Assembly (NCBI GenBank): GCA_000509105.1
Contig: BAIF02000004.1
Coordinates: 1-64,000 of the forward strand
DNA length: 64,000 nt
Direction of reading: 5' to 3'
Origin: Clostridiales bacterium VE202-21
GTDB lineage: Bacteria; Bacillota; Clostridia; Lachnospirales; Lachnospiraceae
Shown here: piece after piece, positions 44,440 through 53,261 of the stretch
Layout: every line of letters starts with the position of its first letter
Numbering within the stretch: position 1 is the stretch's first letter
The notes under the pieces: generated by a model
What the model was told of the DNA's origin: nothing
What the model saw: only the letters and a program-made list of their open reading frames with translations
Databases searched by the model: none
Position numbers and translations under genes: made by a program

Positions 44440-46243
44440 CTGCCTGTGCCTCCTCTCTTGTCCGAAATAACGGAAGCCAGACCTCTACAATGCTTCCCCT
44501 TCCAGGTTCACTGATATAATTCAATCCATACTCTTCTCCAAAATATTGCTTGATTCGCTGTGACACGTTTGCCACTCCAATGCTATTCAACCCTTCATAC
44601 CTTTCTTCCTGCACGGTCAGTATCGATTTTATTTTTTCCTGCGTCATCCCGACCCCATTATCTTCCACCGTCAGCCGGAGCTTTCCCTCTGAAACGGATG
44701 AAGTAATCCGGATTATCCCGTTTCCTTTGGATATCTCGATGCCGTGAAAAATTGCATTTTCCACCAGCGGCTGCAGGATAAAGTCCAGCATAATATATTC
44801 CTGCACGCCCTCGCACAGACAGTATTCTACAGCAAACTTATCCTCGTACCTGAACTTCTGCAGGGTAAAATAATTCCGGATATACTCCACCTCTTCCCTG
44901 ACTGTGTGGTATTCTCCGTTTTTGCTTAATGATGCTCTGAGAAGTTCGATCAGCGCCGCCGTCATTTCTGCGATATGCTCCTGCTTTTCCATCTTCGCCA
45001 TGCATTGAATTGACCCCAGTGAATTATAAAGAAAATGGGGATTGATCTGAGCCTTCAGTACCTGGAGTTTAAGCCTTTGTTTCGCCTGTCCTTCTTTATA
45101 GGCCGCTTCAATTAGCTCTTCAATCTTATCCGCCATATAGTTAAAACGCGTACACAGCATGCCGATTTCGTCAAGACTGGTGGGTTCGATATGCACTTTA
45201 AAATCGCCCTGTTCTACCTTCCGCATGTTCCGCTCAAGGTAATGGATATTCCGGCTCAGATTTCTTGAAACAGCATAGGAAAAAATCAATGATACAAGAA
45301 TCGCCCCTACCGCAATCATCATAATATACCATTTAATTGATTTTGCATTTGCCATGAAAACATGCTCCGGTATCAAACAGTATATGTTCCACTCTGTACT
45401 GTTTTTGATGCGTTCTGCAAAAATATAACTCTCATTCTGGTAAAGAATACGCGATATATAATTGCCATACCGGTCTTCTTTCCTGCTCATACGGTTGTCT
45501 ATTCCGTCTTCCATCTGAAAATCCCCGTAAATCATGGAACTCTCATTATTTTCGAAGACCAGGCTTTCATTGTCGATCATCCGGTTCCGGGACTGGATGG
45601 GCCGGAAGAAATCCTGAGCAATAGCAAAGACCACCGTTCCATACACCTGCCCCAATTGATTCTTCGTATCAATCATATTGCGCACCAGATAGACCTGATT
45701 TTCTTCTTCCTCCAGAAACCAGCATGTATTCTTTGCGCCCATCCGGTTCTCCGCCATTTCGAGAATCTCTGCCGCCCGTTCCTGGTTGATATTGCTGTCA
45801 TTAAATGCCTTTGTATACCTCGCCCACCATGCCGGCTGTTCTCCCACCCCTTTTACGTAAAAAGCAGTGACTGGCACGGAGCTGCTAAAATGTTTATTGC
45901 CAAGTGTCCGGATGTTCTGCCTGTATTTTCCCGTACCTTCCTGCTTAATCTGCGGCTCCGGAGCCTTGATACACTCAAGAAACGCCTCGTCGGTCATAAG
46001 TTCATATGTGGTCTCCAACAAACTTTCTGTGCGGTTTTCTAAGTTATAGGATAATTGTTCCAGGAACTCACCGGTAAAACTGGCCGTATTTCTGAAGATA
46101 ACCTGTACTGAAATATACTGAAAAACTCCTCCCAGCAGTAGAATCAAAAGCAGCATAGTACTTACATACGCAATAAAAAATTTGGAGCGGATTTTCAGTT
46201 TTTTTGCCCACAAACGGATTTTTTCTATCAGCTTCTGTGCCAT
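44432..46243 (-). CDS. YesM-type sensor histidine kinase
   Basis: A membrane sensor kinase of 603 residues. Helices at about 23-45 and 290-310 enclose an extracellular dCache-like sensor. A HAMP domain follows (MRKVEQGDFKVHI). The phospho-acceptor His lies in INPHFLYNSL (His_kinase family typical of YesM), and the ATPase N-box is LVENAIFHGIE with DNGVGM. ATG 46243 is chosen because AGGGGG lies about 9 nt upstream. It overlaps yesN by 8 bp. It probably senses a sugar bound outside the cell, alone or with the SBP. Confidence 0.9.
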   Translation of the reverse strand: MAQKLIEKIRLWAKKLKIRSKFFIAYVSTMLLLILLLGGVFQYISVQVIFRNTASFTGEFLEQLSYNLENRTESLLETTYELMTDEAFLECIKAPEPQIKQEGTGKYRQNIRTLGNKHFSSSVPVTAFYVKGVGEQPAWWARYTKAFNDSNINQERAAEILEMAENRMGAKNTCWFLEEEENQVYLVRNMIDTKNQLGQVYGTVVFAIAQDFFRPIQSRNRMIDNESLVFENNESSMIYGDFQMEDGIDNRMSRKEDRYGNYISRILYQNESYIFAERIKNSTEWNIYCLIPEHVFMANAKSIKWYIMMIAVGAILVSLIFSYAVSRNLSRNIHYLERNMRKVEQGDFKVHIEPTSLDEIGMLCTRFNYMADKIEELIEAAYKEGQAKQRLKLQVLKAQINPHFLYNSLGSIQCMAKMEKQEHIAEMTAALIELLRASLSKNGEYHTVREEVEYIRNYFTLQKFRYEDKFAVEYCLCEGVQEYIMLDFILQPLVENAIFHGIEISKGNGIIRITSSVSEGKLRLTVEDNGVGMTQEKIKSILTVQEERYEGLNSIGVANVSQRIKQYFGEEYGLNYISEPGRGSIVEVWLPLFRTREEAQAGV

Positions 46244-46280
46244 ATTCTGTTTTCCCCCTGTTCTCATCTGTATATTCCAA

Positions 46281-46310
46281 AAGGACATACAAGACCTCTT
46301 GTATGTCCTT
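46281..46310 (-). terminator. Hairpin after the GH2 gene, upstream of the YesM kinase
   Basis: AAGGACATACAA and TTGTATGTCCTT form a perfect 12-bp stem with loop GAGGTC; the stem extends further if a 2-nt loop is allowed. TTTT follows on the minus strand. It lies about 8 nt past the GH2 stop codon, so it probably limits read-through into the kinase gene. Confidence 0.75.
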
Positions 46311-46317
46311 AATTATA

Positions 46318-49238
46318 CTATACCTCAAATCTTACAGGCCCGGTTATACCGCATTTCCAGTGATTACCTTTTATTACCAGTTTGATAATTAACCGGTCTC
46401 CTGTAACAATCCCCGGCAGTTCTACCCTCATGCGGCTTCCTTCCACGCCGTGTTTCTCCAGATAATAACGTTTCTGAATGCGGTTCATGTAATCACGCAT
46501 GGAGATTAAGATTTCTGCCTCCCCGGTAATCTCCTCGAACACCACTGCTCCGGTCTTTCCCGCCTCCAGATCCGGCATATCCGGCTCCATACAATAAATA
46601 ATATAGCCGCCGCCTCTTGTAAAGTAGAAGGGCATCTGGCGGTCCAGCATCGATGCGCTCTCCAGGCTCTTTCTCCAGTAAATATAATTGTCATCTGTGG
46701 TATAGGCGTAGATGTCCGGTTTCTCCTGGTAAATATGAGACATAAACCAATCGTTAATATACGGATTGCCGACACTCACAGACCTTTCCCAGGCAGGCTC
46801 TTGTTTCTCCGCCCGGCCAGACTCTTGTTTTCTCTCCCGGGCAGGCTCCTGTTCCCCTTCCCGAACCAAATATAGATTTACGCAGCAGTCCGCTTCTTTC
46901 AGCATGCCAGAAATCCTGATTTTCAACACACCTGCTTCTGTCCTGCACCGAAAAACCGCCATTCCTTTTCCTTTATACAGACACATAACCTCTTTCTCCG
47001 GAAAGCAGCTGCAATAAGGATCCGCATTATCCGTGCACACACACTCTGCCAGTTCATTACATGCTGTTTCAAAAATATGGGATGCCGTGGGTACCAGATT
47101 TCCTTCTGTATCTATGGCCTCCACCCGGACCGTAACCAGGCTTCGCCGTCTGCAGGATATTCTGTCTTTTCCGGGCAGACCCGGAAGGCATACGCCTCGC
47201 CGCTTGTCCGTATTTTTGCTGTTACCCGGTCCGCTCCGCGGATTCCCACTGCTTTCAGTTCACCTGGTTCATAAGGAACCTTGAAGACCGCATGCTGCCG
47301 TTTATCTACCACTGCCTCGGCCTGCTTTCTCCCATTCACATACAGCAGAACTTTATCCATATTGCTGCATACTACTACCTCCCGCATTGCTTCTTCCGTG
47401 GGATTCCAGTGTCCGCATATATGGAGAACGGGGTCTTCCCTCCAGCGGGCTGCATATTGATAAAAACCGTCTTTTTTGTCTCCATTTATATTCAGCGGAC
47501 AGGCATCTGTAAAGAACCCCAGATTTCTGTGCTCTCCCCGGTAATCCTCACCGGCCCAGGCAAAAGTCCCGCCATAATAAGGATGGCTTTCCCCGAACTC
47601 CAGTGTTTCATACGCCCCCTCGCTTCCCGAAAAAGGATTGCCGCATTCTACTACAGTATCCGCCAGGCAGAGCATCTCCGAACCGATGATCGGCTTGTTT
47701 GGATATCTCTTATGGATCTCTTCCAGCTTCCTGTGATTATAATTGACTCCGATCACATCGACCGCATCGGCTGCCGTCCTTTCGCCTTCTCTGTCCGCTT
47801 CTGTGAGGCCGTCATGCATAGCCATCGTCACCAGCCTGGACGGGTCCAGTTCCCGGATCCATCCCTTCATCGTCTGCGCAATCCGGTAACCCCGCTCCTC
47901 TTTCTGCCAGGGCTCCTCATTTCCCACTGACCAGAGAATAACGGATGGATGGTTTCTGTCCCTTCTGACCAGATGGCGCAGATCTTCTCTTCCCAATTCT
48001 CCCGTGTCAAAACGCCGGGTCTCCTCCATGACCATAATTCCATATAAGTCGCACAGATCCAGCAATTCCCTTGCCGGTGCATTGTGGGAACACCGGTAAG
48101 CATTTGCCCCCATCTCCACCAGATGCTGTATTCTGCGTTCATAGACCGAGGCATCGACTGCCAGCCCCAGATTGCCTTCATCCTCATGAAAACAGAATCC
48201 CCGGATTTCTTTTCGTTTTCCATTGATAAAGAATCCCTGCTCAGCGTCAAAATGAATCTCCCGAAAGCCAAAACGCTGGCACAGACTGTCCCTGATCTCA
48301 TGTTCCCGGCTCAGCTCCAGATCCAGCAGATAACAGTTTCCCTCATGGATATCCCAGAGAGCCGGAGCTTCCACTGTCATCTCCATGCTGAGGCATGCCC
48401 TGGTGTTATTTGGATGTATCCCCTGGCAAATGTATGCTTCCCGCTCTGCCGCCAGAATTCCCTCTGCAGAAAAGATACGTGCTCTGACCGTGCAGTTTCC
48501 TGTTCCGCCATATCGGGCATTTACCTCAAAATTGACTCTTACTTTCCACTTCTCTTTTGATTCCGAACTCCCCGCCGTCCCGGTCTTTTCTTTTACCTCC
48601 GGAAGATCCGACGCTCCGGTCTTTTCTGTTACTTCTGAAGGCTCCGCATCCCCGGTCTTTTCTGTGAGAATCTGAACTTCTTTTGAATCCAGATACAGCA
48701 GGTCTGTTATTTCCAGCCACGCCTTGCGGTACAAACCACCGCCCTGATACCACCATCCCTGCATCCATGTATGATCCAGAAATACTGCAATCAGATTGAC
48801 AGAAGCGCCAAACCTCACTACATTTGTAATATCAATTTCCACATCACAGTAGGAGGACATCTGTTTCCTCATCAGGCAGCCATTCACCCATATTTTGCTC
48901 TCCCCGGTTATTCCGTCAAAATGTAAAATAATACGCCGTTCTTTATCCCTGGCATCAAGACAGAAAAACTTCCTGTACCAGCAATTTTCCGCGTCGAGAT
49001 ATCCATTGTAATCTCTGGCCTGTGGATTCAATTCCTGGAGCACTTCAAAATCATGGGGCAGCGTTACCTCCGCCCAGCCATGGTCGTCATAGGACATTGC
49101 AGCAGGCGAAACCTGTGCTCCGGTCTTAGTCAGATGATATGCGTCATATTCCATATCTGCTTTCATTTCTTTTGTAAATTTCCATCCCTCATTCAGATGG
49201 ATGATTCTTCTACTTTGATGCAAGGCGGTATATTTCAT
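46318..49238 (-). pseudogene. Second GH2 glycoside hydrolase, frameshifted in the C-terminal part
   Basis: The first 700 or so residues carry the GH2 jelly roll, Ig-like and catalytic barrel domains. The acid/base Glu is in VILWSVGNEEPWQ, the probable nucleophile in KPIIGSEMLCLADT, and GTFAWAGEDYRGEH is typical. The frame ends at WLRSGWRP near 47112. One extra C near 47139-47141 restores EALVTVRVEAIDTEGN and joins the rest to 46318, giving 973 residues. An insertion-like stretch of Glu/Lys/Thr repeats lies near residue 195-225. ATG 49238 has AGGAGG-type spacing of about 6 nt inside the upstream ADH gene, so the two overlap and are probably coupled. Confidence 0.88.
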
Positions 49239-50385
49239 AAACATCCTCCGGTGTCAGCGCGATATATGCGTCGCCATAATCTTCTGTACAATTGATACGC
49301 TCAGAAAGCATTTTACCGTCTTTCTCAAAATCAATGCCAAGCTCGGATAAGGTAACCGGCAGCCCCACGCCTGCAAAGAATTCTTTTGTCTTTCGTATCG
49401 CAGCGTCCACCGTCTTCTCCGGATGGTCCACATTGATATCCAGGTTCCAGACTTCCCTTGCATAGCGCAGGAGCAGATGAAACTTCTCCTTCTTCAGATA
49501 CGTCATCCATGCCGGAAGAATGACGGAGAGCGCAGCACCATGCGTCACATTATAGATTGCCCCCAGATCCTCCGCAATGGTATGCAGCCCCAGATTGGTA
49601 TACAGGCCCATCGATGCAAATTTTCCCATAGCAAGGGTGCCGCAGAGCATCAGCTGGCTCCGCGCCTCGTAATCATCCGGTTTTTCCAGCGCCGCCGGGA
49701 GATATTCGATAACCGTTTTCATCACACTCTCGCTCAGCCTGCTGGTCAGCTTCATATCCTCAATTCTTCCAAGATATGCATCACAGATATGGGCAAAGAT
49801 GTCACATGCCCCGCACATTGTCTGGTATGCCGGAACGCCAAAAGTAAGCTCCGGATTCAGCAGTGCAAACCTGGGCCTCATTTCCGTACAGCCATATCCG
49901 ATTTTGGATACTTCCTCCGTATTTGTCAGTACAGCAAAGGGACTGGTCTCGCTGCCTGTCCCCGCAAGTGTCATAATAGCCCCCACCGGAAGGACCTCAT
50001 CCGGCCTGGCCTCTCCACTGTATACCTCCCAGATATCCTTCTCGAGGCGGGTCCCAAGGGCAATGGCTTTTGCCACATCAATGCAGCTCCCGCCGCCGAT
50101 TCCCAATGTCATCCCCACTCCCTGTTCCTTTGCAGTCTGTATTGCTTCCCTCGTTTTGTCCAACAGAGGATTGGGAACCACATCATTGTATTCCACTACC
50201 TTCAGCCCTTCCGCTTCCAGATAGCCGATCACCCGCTCCACCAGAGGGCGCAGCGGCCCCTCTGCATAGGATACTGTCATAACCGTATCCGTCAGCGCAA
50301 ACTCCCTGCACAGCTTTCCGGCCTCTTCTTCCACACCAGTTCCCCAATAAAGCCTTGTACCATTTTCAAACATAAAATTTGCCAT
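49210..50385 (-). CDS. Iron-containing alcohol dehydrogenase (YqhD/butanol-dehydrogenase-like)
   Basis: A 391-residue NAD(P)-dependent dehydrogenase. Cofactor motif LGIGGGSCIDVAKA, AGTGSETSPFAVL, and metal ligands in GACDIFAHICDAYL, NLGLHTIAEDLG and VTHGAAL are visible. It could reduce the aldehyde released by the class II aldolase of this locus (for example a lactaldehyde-type product); this is inference. ATG 50385 follows AGGAGGG by 5 nt; an upstream codon lacks a site. It is the first gene of the minus-strand sugar locus and overlaps the next gene by 29 bp. Confidence 0.9.
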   Translation of the reverse strand: MANFMFENGTRLYWGTGVEEEAGKLCREFALTDTVMTVSYAEGPLRPLVERVIGYLEAEGLKVVEYNDVVPNPLLDKTREAIQTAKEQGVGMTLGIGGGSCIDVAKAIALGTRLEKDIWEVYSGEARPDEVLPVGAIMTLAGTGSETSPFAVLTNTEEVSKIGYGCTEMRPRFALLNPELTFGVPAYQTMCGACDIFAHICDAYLGRIEDMKLTSRLSESVMKTVIEYLPAALEKPDDYEARSQLMLCGTLAMGKFASMGLYTNLGLHTIAEDLGAIYNVTHGAALSVILPAWMTYLKKEKFHLLLRYAREVWNLDINVDHPEKTVDAAIRKTKEFFAGVGLPVTLSELGIDFEKDGKMLSERINCTEDYGDAYIALTPEDVYEIYRLASK

Positions 50386-50521
50386 AAGAACCCTCCTGAT
50401 ATTACACAACTAATTTCTGAACCAATGGTAACATCAGAATGTGAAAGAGGCATTTAAAAAAAGAGGGATTCCTTTTAAAATATTATAATAACTAAGTGTG
50501 CAGGTACTCCCATGCTTTGCT

Positions 50522-51193
50522 TTATACCACTCTGTTCTTCGACTCAAAATACAACAATGCAGAGCAGTATAGTGCAATCAGCACCGACGAAAGTAAAATC
50601 CCCGCCACAATATCAGTAAACCAATGGACACCGGATATAAGCCGCCCGATTACAGTTGCTGTAATAATGAGGACGGATACAATATCCGACATCCAAAGCC
50701 AAGCTTTCCTTTCTCGCAGATAATAATGAAACTGCAGCATGGCTGTAGCCATAATACAGTTTACAAACATAACATGGGAGGAGGGAAACGATGCTTCTAA
50801 ACTTTCCGAAAGAATAATGGGTCTATCATTGACAACCACCACCTCAAAAAACAAATAAACAGCAATAACCATAACGTAAAATACGCCCAACAGTAAAATC
50901 CTGCAATCGACTTTCTGAATGCTTTTCCGCTTTATAAGCTGGAATAGCCCTAAAACCGCAAACCCCAGAGCAAATACTATTGCGAAAACTCCAAGCCAGT
51001 CAGTAATATCATACCATAATAGGTTTACACCGAAAAATTTAAACACGCACTGGTTGACAGACGCAAGGCCAACTTTTGAGCGATCCGGACCGACAGGCTG
51101 TACATCCACGGTTTTGACCATAACAGTAAAAAGTATAAAGATTAAAAACAATCCCCCTGTTATGATAAGATACTTCTTTAATTTCTTTTGCAT
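50522..51193 (-). CDS. PAP2-family membrane phosphatase
   Basis: A 223-residue multipass membrane protein with a type 2 phosphatidic acid phosphatase core. The motifs are FPSSHVMFVN (motif 2) and RLISGVHWFTDIVAG (motif 3); a classical motif 1 KxxxxxxRP is not clear, though a lysine-rich stretch precedes. It may act on undecaprenyl pyrophosphate or lipid phosphates. ATG 51193 is selected because AAGGAAG lies 7 nt upstream; the reading frame extends further up but crosses a terminator. It stands alone after the XRE regulator. Confidence 0.8.
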   Translation of the reverse strand: MQKKLKKYLIITGGLFLIFILFTVMVKTVDVQPVGPDRSKVGLASVNQCVFKFFGVNLLWYDITDWLGVFAIVFALGFAVLGLFQLIKRKSIQKVDCRILLLGVFYVMVIAVYLFFEVVVVNDRPIILSESLEASFPSSHVMFVNCIMATAMLQFHYYLRERKAWLWMSDIVSVLIITATVIGRLISGVHWFTDIVAGILLSSVLIALYCSALLYFESKNRVV

Positions 51194-51293
51194 AATCAAT
51201 CTTCCTTTCTTTTGCGGAAATAATCTATTTGCAAGCTGCATTTGGATTATCTTCCAGCAGTACCAAAAGGACAAGAAACCTCTCGTCACAATA

Positions 51294-51334
51294 GAAAAAG
51301 GCCCCGACACTCTTCGTGTCAAAGGGCCTTTTCT
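51294..51334 (-). terminator. Rho-independent terminator after the XRE regulator gene
   Basis: On the minus strand AGAAAAGGCCC and GGGCCTTTTTCT flank an inner stem GACAC/GTGTC. The U-rich 3' arm gives a typical terminator, 8 nt past the regulator stop codon. Confidence 0.85.
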
Positions 51335-51341
51335 CAATGAT

Positions 51342-51962
51342 TTAAGGCTGATCTGCCTGTATCTGCTTCCATAGTAAAAATACTTTCACTCCAAAAAATA
51401 AAAATAATAGAATCGTTGCATATGGCTCTCTTGCGGCTGCAAACAAACAGATGGCTGCCGCGCCGGCCGCAATCGAAATTTTAGTAAAATAACGGAACAA
51501 TAACTCCTTCTCAATATAAATGAATATAAGTCTGGCAATGCCAAGACCGATTAAAAATGTAAAGACAGCCCAATAAATAGTACGGTCTATATTGGGAGTA
51601 TGGGTATTAGCCAGCAGATTCACTGAGTAAACATGGTTCCCTTCCGGTTTTCCATAAATCGGAAGTAATATAAATGCAACAGACAAAACATCGACGATCC
51701 CGCTGATAACCATGTAGATCTTTTTAAGATTAGAACGGTTCTCAGTTTCTGCCAGGGTAATCAATTCATCACTTGATAATAATTCATCAATTGTAACTGA
51801 AAAAAGTTTTGATATGCATTTTAAAGATTCGATGTTTGGATAGCCCCTGCCACTTTCCCACTTTGATATAGCTGTCCGTGATACATACAGCTGCTCTGCA
51901 AGCTGTTCCTGCGTAAGATTGTTATTCTTTCTAAGTTGCTGCAGCTTTTCATTAAATTCCAT
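51342..51962 (-). CDS. XRE-family helix-turn-helix regulator with membrane domain
   Basis: A 206-residue protein with an N-terminal HTH (LTQEQLAEQLYVSRTAISKW, residues about 15-35). After a short linker come three or four hydrophobic helices (about 80-200). Such XRE-membrane proteins are common in Firmicutes, sometimes next to ABC or stress genes; the signal is unknown. AGGGG precedes the ATG. A promoter lies about 115 bp upstream, and a terminator directly follows. Confidence 0.85.
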   Translation of the reverse strand: MEFNEKLQQLRKNNNLTQEQLAEQLYVSRTAISKWESGRGYPNIESLKCISKLFSVTIDELLSSDELITLAETENRSNLKKIYMVISGIVDVLSVAFILLPIYGKPEGNHVYSVNLLANTHTPNIDRTIYWAVFTFLIGLGIARLIFIYIEKELLFRYFTKISIAAGAAAICLFAAAREPYATILLFLFFGVKVFLLWKQIQADQP

Positions 51963-52289
51963 TTGTATCCCCTGTCCGTTATTTGTATTAGGCTTCTAAG
52001 GCAACAGATTCTTCGATAAACTCCCCGCTGCTTTTTCATTTTTCTGAGGTTTCGACGTATACCTCCTGCAATTTATTGTATACATATTATAACGTTTTAT
52101 CAACACTCAAATTCGATGTACCGAAAATGGATGTCAGGAGCGCCAGTCTCTACTACGAAAAACTAACTCAAAAATGCATCACGAATCGTAAGAAGCTGCA
52201 ATCTGCAAAATGATCTAGTAACTTAATCGAACATTTTTACAATGTTTGGTCATGTCTGATATAATAAAATAAAAACCCGGGAGGTACAT
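51963..52289. other. Divergent intergenic region between XRE and flavodoxin genes
   Basis: It holds the minus-strand promoter at 52075-52103 and a plus-strand promoter at 52236-52265 (TTTACA, 18-bp spacer, TATAAT). An AGGAGG at about 52062-52067 on the minus strand has no start codon at a usable distance. I see no gene or RNA in the rest. Confidence 0.45.
52075..52103 (-). promoter_or_regulatory. Probable promoter of the XRE regulator gene
   Basis: On the minus strand TTGATA (52098-52103) and TACAAT (52075-52080) have a 17-bp spacer. Confidence 0.6.
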
Positions 52290-52874
52290 ATGAAAAATAT
52301 ATTAGTAGTCATAGGCGGCGGCAGAGCAAATGGAAATACAATGCAGCTGGCAGATTCCTTCATTGCAGGTGCAAAAGAGGCGGGACATCAGGTGGAGAAA
52401 ATATCATTATTAAAGAAAGAGGTTAAGGGCTGTCTGGGATGTAATGCCTGCCGGTTTGGAAAACCATGCATACAGAAAGATGATTTTCATGAAATGATTC
52501 CTAAGATAAAAGCTGCCGATCTAATAGTTTTTGCATCCCCGCTGTACTTCTGGACAATTTCCTCCAGGTTAAAAGCATTTATTGAACGCTTCTACTGTAT
52601 TGCAGAGGAAGATGACAATCCGCCTTACGGCAGATATGAAAAATATCCGGTAAGAGACAGTGCACTGTTAATAACATCTGCTGATGACCTGTTTTGGACA
52701 TTTGAGCAGGTAACTTCCTATTACAAATTTGCTATTGTAAATTATATCGGCTTCCACGACAAGGGCATGCTGTTAGCAGGCGGATGCGGAGATACAAACG
52801 GAAAACCCAGAATCAGCGAAACTGGCCATCTAAAAGGTGCTTACGAATTCGGGAAATCACTATACAACGCGTAA
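52290..52874 (+). CDS. Flavodoxin-fold NAD(P)H-dependent FMN reductase (iron-sulfur flavoprotein-like)
   Basis: A 194-residue flavoprotein. The FMN-phosphate loop is visible as VVIGGGRANGNTMQLAD, and a cysteine cluster GCLGCNACRFGKPC resembles the cluster of iron-sulfur flavoproteins. PLYFWTISSRLKAFIER is typical of the NADPH-FMN reductase fold. Likely an electron-transfer or quinone/nitro-reductase; the partner is unknown. GGGAGG precedes the ATG. It is monocistronic and divergent from the XRE regulator, which may control it. Confidence 0.85.
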   Translation: MKNILVVIGGGRANGNTMQLADSFIAGAKEAGHQVEKISLLKKEVKGCLGCNACRFGKPCIQKDDFHEMIPKIKAADLIVFASPLYFWTISSRLKAFIERFYCIAEEDDNPPYGRYEKYPVRDSALLITSADDLFWTFEQVTSYYKFAIVNYIGFHDKGMLLAGGCGDTNGKPRISETGHLKGAYEFGKSLYNA

Positions 52875-52935
52875 TAGCGGACTGAAGAGGGACAGATACG
52901 CTACCCAGGCCCTCTCCCGCGCCGCCACTCCTTCC
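52875..52935. other. Short spacer before element B
   Basis: GC-rich sequence following the reductase stop codon. No terminator-like T-run is visible before the structured element. Confidence 0.35.
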
Positions 52936-53260
52936 GCCCGGGTGCGCCCAGCCTGTGAGGAGCGGGACTTCAGCCGCGGGCCGGGAAACTTCCCTGTCCC
53001 TTTCCGCGGGCATAGAGCGCGCCGTAGTTTCACTTGAGAAAAACCACATCGGACTGGAAGGCTAAACTCTGCTTCCGAAGCAGAGTTTAAGCCGGCTTGA
53101 GCCGCGCAATTCATCAGAATTGCACGGTGAATGCCGGTGGTGCCTTCCAATCCGATGTGGTTTTTCTCTAGTGAAACTTGGCAAACGGACAGCCTGCGGA
53201 AAGGAACAGGGAAGTTTCCCGGCCCGCGGCTGAAGTCCCGCTCCTCACAGGCGTCCCCCC
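52936..53260 (-). repeat. Structured near-palindromic element B (second copy)
   Basis: Outer arms 52951-53007 and 53196-53252 pair over 57 bp with one mismatch. An internal loop (GGCATAGAGCGCG opposite CAAACGGACAGCC), a short stem and an inner stem of 27 bp with one mismatch follow. The core has hairpin 53062-53088 with apex TTCCGAA and hairpin 53100-53127 with loop ATCA, again flanked by TGAGCCG and CGGTGAATGC. Both arm mismatches would be G-U pairs in a minus-strand RNA. The element begins 1 bp after the stop codon of the URO-D gene at 53262. Arm sequences differ from element A, but loops, junctions and ends match. Confidence 0.8.
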
Positions 53261-53261
53261 A

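Noticed and set aside
49423-50457. A 344-codon open frame on the plus strand
   Set aside because: It is antisense to the Fe-ADH, which has all metal and cofactor motifs.
51821-52039. A 72-codon frame overlapping the XRE gene start
   Set aside because: It mostly overlaps the XRE gene in another frame, and its AGGAGG is about 24 nt from the ATG.
53104-53123. Hammerhead ribozyme core (CTGATG on the minus strand)
   Set aside because: CTGATG occurs only as a hairpin loop; the following A, the GAAA segment and the cleavage-site context are missing.
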